Assembly (NCBI GenBank): GCA_963711505.1 | Contig: CAVQEJ010000001.1 | Span: 558,001-622,000, forward strand | DNA: 64,000 nt | Direction of reading: 5' to 3' | From: JAGWRA01 sp963711505 | GTDB taxonomy: Bacteria; Acidobacteriota; Vicinamibacteria; Vicinamibacterales; CAVVIG01 | Notes under the pieces: generated by a model | What the model was told of the DNA's origin: nothing | Database searches by the model: none | What the model saw: only the letters and a program-made list of their open reading frames with translations | In this document: piece by piece, positions 39,809 through 48,888 of the stretch | Layout of the letters: each line of letters begins with the position of its first letter | How positions within the stretch are numbered: the first letter of the stretch is position 1 | Made by a program: the position numbers and the translations under genes

Positions 39809-39919
39809 AATGGGCAACGGGCAATGAGCAATGGGTAATGACACCTGGGTGACCGACAATGAGTAGCCGGGACGGTGCGGCGCCGGGCAATACCCATTGC
39901 CCGTTGCTCGTTGCTCATT
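39809..39919. repeat. Facing heptamer arrays (AATGGGC type)
   Basis: Left arm 39809-39843: AATGGGC, AACGGGC, AATGAGC, AATGGGT, AATGACA. Right arm 39892-39919: ACCCATT, GCCCGTT, GCTCGTT, GCTCATT, whose reverse complement is AATGAGC, AACGAGC, AACGGGC, AATGGGT. About 48 bases lie between. The pair fills the gap between the E1 and MFS genes and could fold into a long imperfect hairpin. Confidence 0.85.
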
Positions 39920-39938
39920 GCATCGCCGCGCTCCAGCC

Positions 39939-41207
39939 GTGACCTCATCGGACGCGTCGTCCCCCTCGTCGTTCGTGCTCGCCCGCCGGGCCGCGTACTA
40001 CGGGCTGGCGGTCATCACGCTCCTCAATTTCGTCAACTACATCGACCGCTACATCCTCGCGGCCGTGATGCCGCGCATCAAGACCGATCTCGGCCTCAGT
40101 GACTTCGAGCTCGGGCTGCTGACGAACGGGTTCCTCGTCAGCTATTTCCTGACGGCGCCGTTCTTCGGCCGGCTCGGCGACCGGCTGTCGCGGACGAAGC
40201 TGATCTCGGCGGGCGTCGCCGCCTGGAGCTTCGCGACGGCCGCCTCCGGCCTCGCGGCGACGTTCCCGCAGCTGTTCGCCGCGCGGGCCACCGTGGGCGT
40301 CGGCGAAGCGGCGTACGCGACGATTTCGCCGTCGCTGCTCTCCGATTACTTTCCGCGAGCGCAGCGCGGCCGGGCGTTCGCGACCTTCTACGTTGCGCTG
40401 CCCGTCGGCGCCGCGTTCGGCTTCCTGCTCGGCGGGGCGATCGAGCACGCCTACGGCTGGCGCGCGGCGTTCTACGCCGTCGGCCTGCCGGGGCTGGCGC
40501 TCGCGCTGCTCACCCTCACGGCACCCGAGCCGCCGCGCGGCATCCAGGACGACGCGCCGATGACGCCGCCGCCCGCGGAGTCGATCTGGCAGAGTCTTCG
40601 CACGCTCGTCCGCATTCCGACCTACTTCTGGACCGTCGTCGGTTACGCGGCGTACACGTTCGGCGTGGGCGGTCTGGCGATCTGGATGCCGACGTACCTG
40701 GCGCGCGTGCGCGGGCTGGAACTGCGGGACGCCGACTTCCTGGTCGGGGGCGTGACCGTGGTTGCCGGACTCGCCGGCACGTTCCTGGGCGGCTTCCTCG
40801 GGGATCGACTGCTGCGCTGGTCGGATCGCGGCTACCTGTGGCTCTCGGGGATCGCGGCGTTGCTCGGCATCGTGCCCACCTGGATCGCGCTGACCGCCTC
40901 GTCCGAGCCCGTGTACATCGGCGGCTTCCTCGTCGCCGAATTCCTGCTCTTCCTCAGCACCGGTCCGATCAACGTCGTCATCATCTCTGCGGTCCCCGTC
41001 GCCATGCGCGCCACCGCGATGGCCGTGAGCATCTTCGCGATCCATCTCTTCGGCGACGCGATCTCGCCGCCCATCATCGGCGCGATTGCCGATCACGTCG
41101 GCCTGGCGAAAGCCGTCCTCATCGTGCCTGTGGCGGTCGCGGTGTGCGGGGTCGTGTGGACGGGGATTGCGGCGGGGGGAGGAAGGACGAAGAGATCTGT
41201 AACGTAG
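39939..41207 (+). CDS. MFS transporter, spinster-like
   Basis: 422 residues from GTG 39939 (VTSSDASSPS). Twelve membrane helices are visible. Family marks: NFVNYIDRYILAAVMPRIKTD in helix 1 (with the D-R pair), the loop GRLGDRLSRTKLI between helices 2 and 3, GVGEAAYATISPSLLSDYFP in helix 4, and FLGGFLGDRLLRW in the second half. These match the spinster group, which exports sphingolipid- or organic-anion-like compounds; the substrate is not readable here. The last codons and the stop lie inside a heptamer array, so the C-terminus (TKRSVT) is partly repeat-encoded. Confidence 0.88.
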   Translation: MTSSDASSPSSFVLARRAAYYGLAVITLLNFVNYIDRYILAAVMPRIKTDLGLSDFELGLLTNGFLVSYFLTAPFFGRLGDRLSRTKLISAGVAAWSFATAASGLAATFPQLFAARATVGVGEAAYATISPSLLSDYFPRAQRGRAFATFYVALPVGAAFGFLLGGAIEHAYGWRAAFYAVGLPGLALALLTLTAPEPPRGIQDDAPMTPPPAESIWQSLRTLVRIPTYFWTVVGYAAYTFGVGGLAIWMPTYLARVRGLELRDADFLVGGVTVVAGLAGTFLGGFLGDRLLRWSDRGYLWLSGIAALLGIVPTWIALTASSEPVYIGGFLVAEFLLFLSTGPINVVIISAVPVAMRATAMAVSIFAIHLFGDAISPPIIGAIADHVGLAKAVLIVPVAVAVCGVVWTGIAAGGGRTKRSVT

Positions 41208-41231
41208 AACGAAGAACGTAGAACGAAGAAA
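41197..41231. repeat. Heptamer array overlapping the MFS stop (GTAGAAC type)
   Basis: CTGTAAC, GTAGAAC, GAAGAAC, GTAGAAC, GAAGAAA. The TAG stop of the MFS gene (41205-41207) is inside the second unit. Confidence 0.85.
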
Positions 41232-41271
41232 GGCGGACGCACCGCAGGCCCGGATTCGGAACGGATCTTGA

Positions 41272-41454
41272 AGGGTGCCAGGCGAGCGACAGAGGATCGT
41301 GTATGAATACTGGTTGCGTCTCGTCTCCGAGACGCGTGGCGCGGAATGCTCCGTGGAGGCGCGCCGTCTGGCTTCAGAGGCGAATCAGATTGTCGCCATT
41401 GTGACGACGATTCTCCGGAACGCCGGAGGCCGGAACATGAAGCCGGCCCGCTGA
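41272..41454 (+). pseudogene. C-terminal remnant of a four-helix-bundle (S23/Avd-like) protein
   Basis: An open stretch of 60 codons with no start signal, ending at TGA 41452-41454. The sequence IVYEYWLRLVSETRG followed by LASEANQIVAIVTTILRNA and GGR resembles the last two helices of four-helix-bundle proteins related to the 23S rRNA intervening-sequence proteins and to Avd of diversity-generating retroelements. The N-terminal half is missing; a stop lies immediately upstream at 41269. It sits between facing heptamer arrays at 41197-41231 and 41466-41493. The family call rests on motif recall and is moderate. Confidence 0.5.
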
Positions 41455-41465
41455 TCCCTTTCTGC

Positions 41466-41493
41466 GTTCCCTGTTCTACGTTCTACGTTTTCA
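41466..41493. repeat. Heptamer array, inverted partner (GTTCTAC type)
   Basis: GTTCCCT, GTTCTAC, GTTCTAC, GTTTTCA, the reverse complement of the array at 41197-41231. Together they bracket about 235 bases that contain the four-helix-bundle remnant. Confidence 0.85.
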
Positions 41494-41504
41494 CCTGCAC
41501 TCCG

Positions 41505-41558
41505 TCATCCATCCCTCAGCGCGACCACCGAATCCACGCTCGTCGCCGCGCGCGCCGG
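41505..41558 (-). pseudogene. Relic of an ADOP permease 3' end
   Basis: Read on the minus strand, 17 codons give PARAATSVDSVVALRDG and a stop. This is the conserved end of ADOP permeases; the intact copies in this window end PARRATRVDPVVALREE and PARRAARVDPMVALRSE. Nothing else of that gene remains. Confidence 0.65.
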
Positions 41559-41580
41559 GGAGGGCGATCGATGACGGCGC

Positions 41581-41610
41581 GGACGCCGCGGCGGGGTGGC
41601 CGCGGCGTCC
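41581..41610 (-). terminator. Perfect 12-bp stem-loop after the beta-helix gene
   Basis: GGACGCCGCGGC (41581-41592), loop GGGGTG, GCCGCGGCGTCC (41599-41610). It lies 19 bases beyond the stop of the minus-strand beta-helix gene. Confidence 0.75.
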
Positions 41611-41629
41611 CACTCCTCTCGTTACCCGA

Positions 41630-42565
41630 TCAGTGGATCACCGTCGGCACGATGCACGCCTGGTTGCTCGTCGCGAACGCGTTGTGGCGCCAGGTGTTGG
41701 TGCCGCACGGCATGGCGTCCGTCACGTCGTGCGTGCCGGGATACACGCCATTGCCGAAGGCCGAGTTGTTCTCGACCACGTTGCCGGTGCCGGAGACGAT
41801 GGTGATGCCGGCGACGGTGTTGCCGCTGGCGAGGTTGCCACGGACCCGGTTGCCGGTAGCGGCCATGGCTATTCCATTCGCGATAGCGATGCCGGCGCCG
41901 TAGTTGCCCGTGGACACGTTGTCCTGGACGAGGTTGTTGCTCCCACCGAGGATGGCGAGGCCCGACACGCCGCCGGAGCCGCCGGTGGCGTTGAGCGCCG
42001 TCGCGTTCTCCCTGATCTGGCTGTCGTTGATGTTGCCGAGGGCGATGCCCCAGGCCCCGTTGCCCGACATGACGTTGCGCGTCAGGCGCAGTCGCGTGAC
42101 CGTCGAGGCGGAGGAGGCGTTCGTCACCAGGCCACTCCCGCTGTTGAACGTCGAGGTGACACCCTCCACGCTGGAATCGGAGAGATTCTCGAGATCGATA
42201 CCGTTGCCGAACCGCATCACCGTGCCGGGGCCCTCGATGCGGACGTTGGACAGGCTGCCGACCGCCGAGACGAGGATCCCGGTGTTCCAGTTGCTGCCCG
42301 TGATGCTGTGGCCGCCGAGCTCGAGCTCGACGTGGCTCGCCTGAATCGTGATCCCGTCGGCCGCGCAGATCAGGTTCGTCGCGAGGGCGTACCGGCCGGG
42401 CGAGGTGATCACGTACGAGCACGCGTTGATGGCGGTGGCGGCGTCGTCGGCGTCGCCGTGGTGGTGATGCCCGTCGGCCTTCGCCGAGGTGGTGGACAGT
42501 AGCAAGAGGGATGCGATGGCAAAGGCGCCCAATGTCGCCGTGCTCGCCTGTCTGGGTTTCATCAT
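41630..42565 (-). CDS. Secreted right-handed beta-helix protein
   Basis: 311 residues from ATG 42565 (a second ATG follows at 42562), with GGAGGAGGG upstream. The signal peptide ends near TTSAKADG. The mature N-terminus is DGHHHHGDADD, a possible metal site. The remainder consists of short parallel-beta-helix rungs rich in G/N (NIRIEGPGTVMRFGNGI-like coils, SGNGAWGIALGNINDSQI, TGNRVRGNLASGNTVAGI), as in NosD-like and pectate-lyase-like surface proteins. Two Cys pairs near the C-terminus (MPCGTNTW, NQACIVP) may form a disulfide. No catalytic residues assigned. It sits between an ADOP relic and an intact ADOP gene. Confidence 0.8.
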   Translation of the reverse strand: MMKPRQASTATLGAFAIASLLLLSTTSAKADGHHHHGDADDAATAINACSYVITSPGRYALATNLICAADGITIQASHVELELGGHSITGSNWNTGILVSAVGSLSNVRIEGPGTVMRFGNGIDLENLSDSSVEGVTSTFNSGSGLVTNASSASTVTRLRLTRNVMSGNGAWGIALGNINDSQIRENATALNATGGSGGVSGLAILGGSNNLVQDNVSTGNYGAGIAIANGIAMAATGNRVRGNLASGNTVAGITIVSGTGNVVENNSAFGNGVYPGTHDVTDAMPCGTNTWRHNAFATSNQACIVPTVIH

Positions 42566-42787
42566 CAACTCTGACCCTCCTCCGGGTCGATTGCCAGCCG
42601 ACCTCCAAAACGAGAACCGTTTCATCCGGCAGGCAAGCCGATATTCTAGCCGACCGCGGTCCACGCAGGAGAGAGGTCTCGGCGACGAGTTCGTCGCTGG
42701 CGGATCCGTCGGGGCAGGTCTGCTGAAATCAGATCGAGTCATCTGTCCAGGGAAGAGGAGGAACGGCGAGGAAGCGCAGACGAGCGG

Positions 42788-45187
42788 TTACTCTTCCCGC
42801 AACGCCACGACGGGGTCGACTCTCGTCGCCCGGCGGGCCGGGAGCCAGCAGGCGAGCAGGGCGACCAGGGCCAGTGCGAGCGGGACGATCGTGAAGGTGG
42901 CCGGGTCGAACGGACTGACGTCGAACAGCAGGCTCGCCAGGAGGCGCGAGAGCAGCGCCGCCGAGACGAGGCCGACGGCGAGGCCGGCGGCGACGAGACG
43001 CAGGCTGTCGCCGATGACGTGGCGGAAGATGTCACCCGCGGCCGCGCCAAGCGCGATCCGCACGCCGATCTCATGCGTCCGCTGCGAGACGAGATACGCC
43101 ATGACACCGTAGACCCCGATGGCGGCCAGCAGCAGTGCCAGTCCCGCGAAGCCGGCGAGCAGCGTCGCGTTCAGCCGCTGCGGCGCCGCCGACTCCCCGA
43201 CGAGCCGCTCCATCGTCGTCACCGTGCCGAGCGGCTGGTTGCGGTCGATCGACGAGACCTGGCCACGGAGCGCGGCCGTGAGCGCGAGGGGATCGCCGGT
43301 GGTCCGGGCGACCAGTGTCACGTGCGGCCAGGCGGCCTGGAGGAACGGCTGGTACAGCTCGATGCGATCCTTCGTGTCGAGCCCCTCGAAGCGGACCGCG
43401 CCGACGATCCCGACGATGGTCAGCCACGGGCCATCAGTGTCGAACCGGATGTGCTGGCCGAGCGGATCGGCATTCGGCCAGTAGCGCCGGGCCATGGCCG
43501 TATTGATGACGGCGACCTTCGGCGCATCCGGGCCGTCCTGCGCGTCGAAGCCCCGCCCCTTGACGAGCGGAATGTTCATCGTCGCGAAGTAGTCCGGTGT
43601 GATGGACCGCCACGAGACGCTCGATTCCTCGTTCGGGAGCGCCTTCGGCCGTCCTTCGATCGTGAACCCCTTCGAGTTGTTGTTACCGCTCAGCGGCAGC
43701 ACCGAGGTGGCCGCGGCGCGCACGACGCCCGGCAGCGCGCCGGCTCGTTCCACCAACGTGTCGACGAACGCCTGCTGCCGTGCGGCGGTGCCGTAGCGGC
43801 TCTCGGGCAGCGTGACCTCCGCGGCGAGCACGCGCTGCGGATTGAAGCCGAGGTTCACGTCCATGAGGCGCGAGAAGCTGCGCAGCAGCAGGCTGGCGCC
43901 GATGAGCAGCACGACCGCCAGCGCCACCTCGACGGCGACGAGCGTGGAGCGGAAGCGCCGGTGCACGACGGCCGCCGATCCGCGGCCGCCGTCCTTCAGC
44001 GCACCGTGCAGGTCGGCGCGCGACGCCTGCAGCGCGGGACCGATACCGAACAGGAATCCCGTGAGAATCGACAGGCCGAGCGTGAAGGCGAGCACGCCGC
44101 CGTCGAGCCGGACAACCGCCACGCTCGGCAACACGTCGTGCGCCAGCCTCACCAGCAGATCGCGTCCCCACAGCGCGAGTAGAATCCCCCCGCCGCCGCC
44201 GGCCAGTGCGACGACGAGGCTCTCGGCCAGGAACTGACGGACGAGCCGTAGCCGGGTTGCTCCCAGTGCTGCCCGCACCGCCACCTCACGCCGCCGGGCC
44301 GCGGCACGCGCGAGCAGCAGGTTGGCGACATTCGCGCAGCCGATGAGCAGCACGAACCCGACGGCGGCCATCAGCACCAGCAGCGCCGTCCGGACCTCGC
44401 CGACGTACTGCGTCCGCAGCGAGATGATGTTGACGCCGTGGCCATCGTAGTACGTCGGCAACTCCCCCGATAGCTCCCGCATGACACCCGTCAGGTCGGC
44501 CTGCGCGGCGGCTCGCGTCACACCGGGCTTCAGGCGGCCGACGATGTTGAAGTGATGGTGGCCGTGCAGATCGTCGATGGTGCGCGGGTACTGGTAAGGC
44601 CCCCAGATCTGGACGTCGCTGAAGTTCCAGAACGTGAAGCCGGCCGGCAGCACGCCGACGACCGTCCGCGGGCCGTCGTCCAGCCGGATGGTCTGCCCGA
44701 CGATCGACGGATTCGATCCGAACCGCTGCTGCCAGAGATCGTGGCTGATGACGGCGACGCGATCGTGCCCCGGTTCGGCATCCGACGGCTGCAGCAGGCG
44801 GCCCAGTGCCGGGTGAACACCCAGCAGATCGAAGAAGTTCGTCGAGACGAACCCGGTCCCCACCACTTCCGGCTCGGTGCCGCCGCTGAGATTCGAGACC
44901 TCCCAATCGAGCAGGGACATGCCGCTGAAGGTGTGGTTCCGTTGCTCCCAGGCCCTGAACTCGCCGGCCGAGGCCGAGGTCTGGTCCCAGCCTGGGCGCG
45001 GGCGGGTCTCCCAGATCATCATCAGCCGTCCGGGATCCTTGAACGGCAGCGGCCGCAGCAGGACGGCGTCGACGATGCTGAAGAGCGCCGTGTTGGCGCC
45101 GATGCCGAGGGCGAGCGTCAGGACGGCGACGGCCGCGAAGCCGGGATTCTTCAGGAGAACGCGAATGGCGTGGCGGAAGTCGGACAT
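42788..45187 (-). CDS. ADOP-type ABC transporter permease (MacB/FtsX-like, duplicated)
   Basis: 799 residues from ATG 45187 (MSDFRHAIRVLLKNPGF, the conserved ADOP start); an ATG at 45202 that overlaps the upstream stop is also possible. Two FtsX/MacB halves, each with a periplasmic MacB-PCD-like domain and membrane helices: helix 1 FAAVAVLTLALGIGANTALF, first-half core GCANVANLLLARAAARRREV, second-half core GVYGVMAYLVSQRTHEIGVR. The family (acidobacterial duplicated orphan permease) lacks its own ATPase, as here. Eight to nine helices are expected. It is coupled to the second ADOP gene upstream and is intact. Confidence 0.92.
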   Translation of the reverse strand: MSDFRHAIRVLLKNPGFAAVAVLTLALGIGANTALFSIVDAVLLRPLPFKDPGRLMMIWETRPRPGWDQTSASAGEFRAWEQRNHTFSGMSLLDWEVSNLSGGTEPEVVGTGFVSTNFFDLLGVHPALGRLLQPSDAEPGHDRVAVISHDLWQQRFGSNPSIVGQTIRLDDGPRTVVGVLPAGFTFWNFSDVQIWGPYQYPRTIDDLHGHHHFNIVGRLKPGVTRAAAQADLTGVMRELSGELPTYYDGHGVNIISLRTQYVGEVRTALLVLMAAVGFVLLIGCANVANLLLARAAARRREVAVRAALGATRLRLVRQFLAESLVVALAGGGGGILLALWGRDLLVRLAHDVLPSVAVVRLDGGVLAFTLGLSILTGFLFGIGPALQASRADLHGALKDGGRGSAAVVHRRFRSTLVAVEVALAVVLLIGASLLLRSFSRLMDVNLGFNPQRVLAAEVTLPESRYGTAARQQAFVDTLVERAGALPGVVRAAATSVLPLSGNNNSKGFTIEGRPKALPNEESSVSWRSITPDYFATMNIPLVKGRGFDAQDGPDAPKVAVINTAMARRYWPNADPLGQHIRFDTDGPWLTIVGIVGAVRFEGLDTKDRIELYQPFLQAAWPHVTLVARTTGDPLALTAALRGQVSSIDRNQPLGTVTTMERLVGESAAPQRLNATLLAGFAGLALLLAAIGVYGVMAYLVSQRTHEIGVRIALGAAAGDIFRHVIGDSLRLVAAGLAVGLVSAALLSRLLASLLFDVSPFDPATFTIVPLALALVALLACWLPARRATRVDPVVALREE

Positions 45188-45194
45188 GGCTCCT

Positions 45195-47654
45195 TCACTC
45201 ATCCCTCAACGCCACCACCGGGTCCACCCGCATGGCGCGGCGGGTGGGGAGGTAGCAGGCGGTGAAGGCCGTCGCGACGAGCACGAAGACGCCGGCGGCG
45301 ATCGTGGCTGGATCGGTCGGACTGACTCCGTACAGCTGGCTCGAGACCAGCCGCGTGAGGAACAGCGCCGCCCCGAGGCCGGCCAGGCAGCCAACGGCCG
45401 TCAGGGCGAGTCCGTGGCCGATGACGAGCCTGAAGATGTCGCGGGCGTCGGCGCCGAGTGCCATCCGGACGCCGATCTCGCGCGTCCGTCGCCCGACGGC
45501 GTACGCCATGGCGCCATACAGCCCCAGCGCGGACAGCGCGAGCGCCACGAAGCCCATCACGCCCAGCAGCCAGCCGGCCAGGCGGGCGGGCAGCAGCGAC
45601 AATCCCAGGTGCTGCTCCATCGTCGCCGTCTCGAACAGCGGCAGCGACGGATCGAGCGAGGCGACCGTGCGGCGGACTGCGGGCAGGAAGCTCGTCGGGT
45701 TCCCCCGGGCCCTGACGATCAGGCTGACCGTCGGCTTGTAGAACTGCAGCAGCGGCGTGTAGAAGAACGGCTGCGGCGATTCGCCGAGCGTGGAGTACTT
45801 GCCGTCGCGCGCGATGCCCACGACCTCCCAGGCCGGCTGATCCGGTCCGGCACCGCCGCCCATCCGGATGTGACGGCCAATCGGATTCTGCCCCGGCCAG
45901 TACCGGCGGGCGAATGTCTGGTTGACGACGACCACGCGCGGCGCTCCGTTGGCGTCCCGGTCGGTGAAGCCGCGGCCGCGCACGAGCGGGATCCGCATGG
46001 CCGCGAAGTAGTCGGGGCCCACCGTGGCCGTGCCGATTTCGACGTCTTCGCCCGGCTTCGGCGCGTAGCCCGCGATCGTGATGCCGCGGCGGCTGTGCGA
46101 CCAGCCGAGCGGCAGAATCGACGTCGCGCTGGCGTCGGTCACGCCGGGGAGAGCGCGAAGGCGGTCGAGGAGTTGGCGGTCGAAGAGCTGGACCTGAGGT
46201 GTCGTCGTATCCGTGCAGTTGCAGGTCGATCGACGTGGTGAGCACGCCGTGCGGATCGAACCCCGGGTCGGTCGCGCTGGCGTTGCGCAGGCTCCGGAGG
46301 AAGAGCCCGGCGCCGATGAGCAGCAGCAGCGACAGCGCCACCTGTGCGACGACGAACGCGCTGCGGAGCCGGTTGCGGGAACCGCGGGTCGCGGCGGCGG
46401 CGTCGCCGTCCTTCAATGCCGGCACCAGCGATGGCCGCGAGGCCGCGATGGCCGGCACCAGCCCGAACAGCAGGCCGGTGATCACCGACAAGTGCGGCGG
46501 CGAAGGTCAGCACGCGACCATCCACGCCCAGGTTCAGCGTCATCGGGAACGGGCGCCGGCGGGCGGAGCGACGTCAGCAGGTCCGTGCCCCAGAGGGCGA
46601 TCAGGATGCCGGCGCCTCCGGCGATGCGCCGACAGCACCAGGCTCTCGGTGAGCAGCTGGCGGACGAGGTCGACGCGGGTGGCGCCGAGTGCGAGCCGGA
46701 TGGCGATTTCCCGCCGGCGTGCGGTCGCCCGCGCGAGCAGCAGGTTCGCCACGTTCGCGCAGGCCACGAGGAGCACGAGTCCGACGACGGCCATCAGGAG
46801 GATGAGGAACGCGACGACTGGGACCGCTGAAGACCGGCAGGATCCGGGCCTCCGTCTCGGGCAGGAGCGTGACGACCCGGGCCTTGTCGTGGACGTCGGT
46901 CCACGCCTCGCGGTGCGCCTCGTGCAGCTGCCCGGCGATCACCGAGAGCTCGGCCTGCGCCTGGCGCGAGCGTCACGCCAGGCTTCAGCCGTCCCATGAC
47001 GAGCAGCCCGCGGCTGCCGCGGCTCGTCAGTGCGTGGCTGCCGGGATTCGCCTCGGCCTCCATGGCCATCGGCACCCACACGTCGGCCTGCAGGCCGCGC
47101 GTCAGCCCGGTGTAGCCGCGCGGCGCGACGCCGACGATGGTGAACGGGTGCTCGTTCAGATCCATTGCGCGGCCGACGATGGCCGGATCGCCGCCGAACT
47201 GCCGCTGCCAGACCGCATAGCTGATGACGGCGACGGGGTGGGCGCCCGGCGCGCCGTCCTCGTCGGGACGGAAGCCGCGGCCCCGCGCCAGCTTCAGTCC
47301 GAGCGTGTCGAAGTAGTTGCCGCTGACGACGGCGCCGAACAGCCGCACCGCCATATCGTCGGTGCCGAGGCTGAAGGGCGTGAGCTCGTAGGCGACCAGC
47401 CCGCGGAACGAGTGGGCACGATCGCGAAAGTCGACGTAGTCGGGATATGACGAGGTGCCGTAGCGAGGACCGCTGTAGTCGCTGGTGAAGACGCTCACGA
47501 TCGCGGCCGGATCCGCCACCGGCAACGGGCGCAGGAGCAGGCCGTTGACCACGCTGAAGACGGCGGTGTTCGCCCCGATTCCCAGCGCCAGCGTGAGGAT
47601 CGCCGCGAGCGCGAAGCCCGGGTTCTTCAGCAGCGTCCGGAAGGCGTAGCGCAT
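45195..47654 (-). CDS. ADOP-type ABC transporter permease, second copy (multiple frameshifts)
   Basis: About 820 residues from ATG 47654 (MRYAFRTLLKNPGFALAAIL). The same two-half ADOP layout is seen: GIGANTAVFSVVNGLLLRPLP, ACANVANLLLARATARRREI and, near the end, GLYGAMAYAVGRRTREIGVR then RRAMRVDPVVALRDE. The frame changes at least five times, near 46970, 46820, 46632, 46560, 46492 and 46198, while protein similarity continues throughout. Its stop overlaps the next ADOP start region, so the pair is one operon. A -24/-12-like motif and a heptamer array lie in its leader. Confidence 0.85.
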
Positions 47655-47684
47655 GGGGAAGCCTTGCAATTTAGAATGCAGAAG

Positions 47685-47705
47685 GAGGAACGTAGAACGA
47701 AGGAC
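47685..47705. repeat. Short heptamer array in an ADOP leader
   Basis: GAGGAAC, GTAGAAC, GAAGGAC, on the plus strand, within the 5' leader of the minus-strand ADOP gene starting at 47654. Confidence 0.65.
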
Positions 47706-47721
47706 GGCGCGGAGCATCACT

Positions 47722-47737
47722 TTCACGCGTCGTGCCA
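47722..47737 (-). promoter_or_regulatory. Sigma-54-like element upstream of an ADOP gene
   Basis: On the minus strand TGGCACGACGCGTGAA. It matches the sigma-54 -24 box (TGGCACG) with the -12 GC replaced by GA. The element lies 68 bases from the start codon. An equivalent one is at 62830-62845. Confidence 0.45.
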
Positions 47738-47922
47738 GTCTTGCGACAGTGCCGATGCGGTCGATTCTGCCGAAAATCGCGGCCGATCGCGCCGGCGGGA
47801 CTGTCCGCTTCCGGGATAGAGGGTTCCGCGCCCGGGCACGACCGGCTCCGCCACCGCGCGATAGACAGATGGCCCGCGTGCGGCTCTCGCGGCGGCACCG
47901 TGGCGCGTCGACACGGCCGGCG

Positions 47923-47951
47923 TTGCGATTGTCGCGACCGGATGATATAAC
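47923..47951 (+). promoter_or_regulatory. Promoter TTGCGA-N17-TATAAC for the DsbA-dipeptidase operon
   Basis: TTGCGA (47923-47928), 17-base spacer, TATAAC (47946-47951) preceded by TGA as in extended -10 elements. Predicted start near 47958, leader about 90 bases to ATG 48049. Confidence 0.6.
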
Positions 47952-48048
47952 TCGCCAGCCAATACCGTCGTGTTCGTTGCGGCGTGACCCGGTCACCTTC
48001 CCCTGACCGCTTGCCGTGTCATCCAGTTCAGCACGGAGGCTCCATTCG

Positions 48049-48878
48049 ATGCGGGACCGCTTGCGGACAGATGCGTGTGCACAGGCCGGCGTAGGCCTTG
48101 TGGCACTTGCCCTAATCGTTCTGGTCGCAGCGAGTCAGGCATGCTCCAGGCCGTCGACGGACGTCGGGGCCCTGAAGAAGGAGGTCGACGGCCTGCGCGC
48201 CGCCCAGGCGCAGACCGCCTCCGAGCTCGCCCAGATGAAGGCTCTGCTGGCGCAGTCGCAGGGCCCGGGCGCCGCGGCCGGCGCGCCCGGTCCGGACGCT
48301 GACGATTGCGGGGCGTCCCACCCGGGGCGCCGCAGACGCGCGCGTGACCTTCATCGAGTACCTCCGACTACGGCTGTCCGTTCTGTGCGCGGTACTTCAA
48401 GCAGGTGTACCCGCGTCTCGTCCGCGACTACGTGGACAGCGGCAAGCTCCGCTACGTGTTCAAGAACTACCCGATTGAGCAGCTCCATCCCGGTGCCTTC
48501 AAGGCGCACGTCGCCGCAGCCTGTGCGGGCGACCAGGGGAAGTACTGGCAGATGCACGACCGCCTGTTCTCCCACCAGGACGGCTTCGCGATGGATCGCC
48601 TGGTGGCAGATGCCCGCCGCGCCGGACTCGATCTCGCGGCGTTCCGGACCTGCATGGCCGGCACCAGCCATGACGCGGTCATCCATCAGGACATCGACGA
48701 AGCCGTGCGGGGCGGCGTCACCGGCACGCCGGTGTTCGTCGTCGGGCTGACGAGCGAGGATGGCACCGCGGTCACCCCGCGCCGGGTCATTGTCGGCGCG
48801 CAACCCTATCAGGCCTTCAAGGAGGCCATCGACGCGGTGCTCGCCGACGCGGGCGGACGCGGTCCGGACAACAAGTAG
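48049..48878 (+). CDS. DsbA-like thiol:disulfide oxidoreductase, exported (two frameshifts)
   Basis: About 276 residues from ATG 48049 behind GGAGG. The N-terminal membrane segment VGLVALALIVLVAASQAC may end as a lipoprotein (Cys) or anchor. A short coiled coil (LKKEVDGLRAAQAQTASEL) follows. The thioredoxin fold has the active site CPFC in DYGCPFCARYFKQVYP, the cis-Pro turn GGVTGTPVFVVG and the helical insert KAHVAAACAGDQGKYWQMHD. The frame changes near 48297 and 48361, the latter one base before the active site. It oxidises or isomerises disulfides in the periplasm. The next gene, a Cys-rich secreted dipeptidase, starts 10 bases downstream and is a likely client. Confidence 0.85.
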
Positions 48879-48888
48879 AGGAGCAGAC

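Noticed and set aside
39809..39919. CRISPR array
   Set aside because: Units are 7 bases without spacers; no cas genes in the window.
41197..41493. Insertion sequence with terminal inverted repeats
   Set aside because: No transposase and no target-site duplication recognised; the ends are tandem heptamers rather than single terminal repeats.
42788..47654. MacB-type antibiotic exporter with ATPase
   Set aside because: No ATPase or membrane-fusion gene accompanies the permeases, and the duplicated layout matches orphan ADOP proteins.
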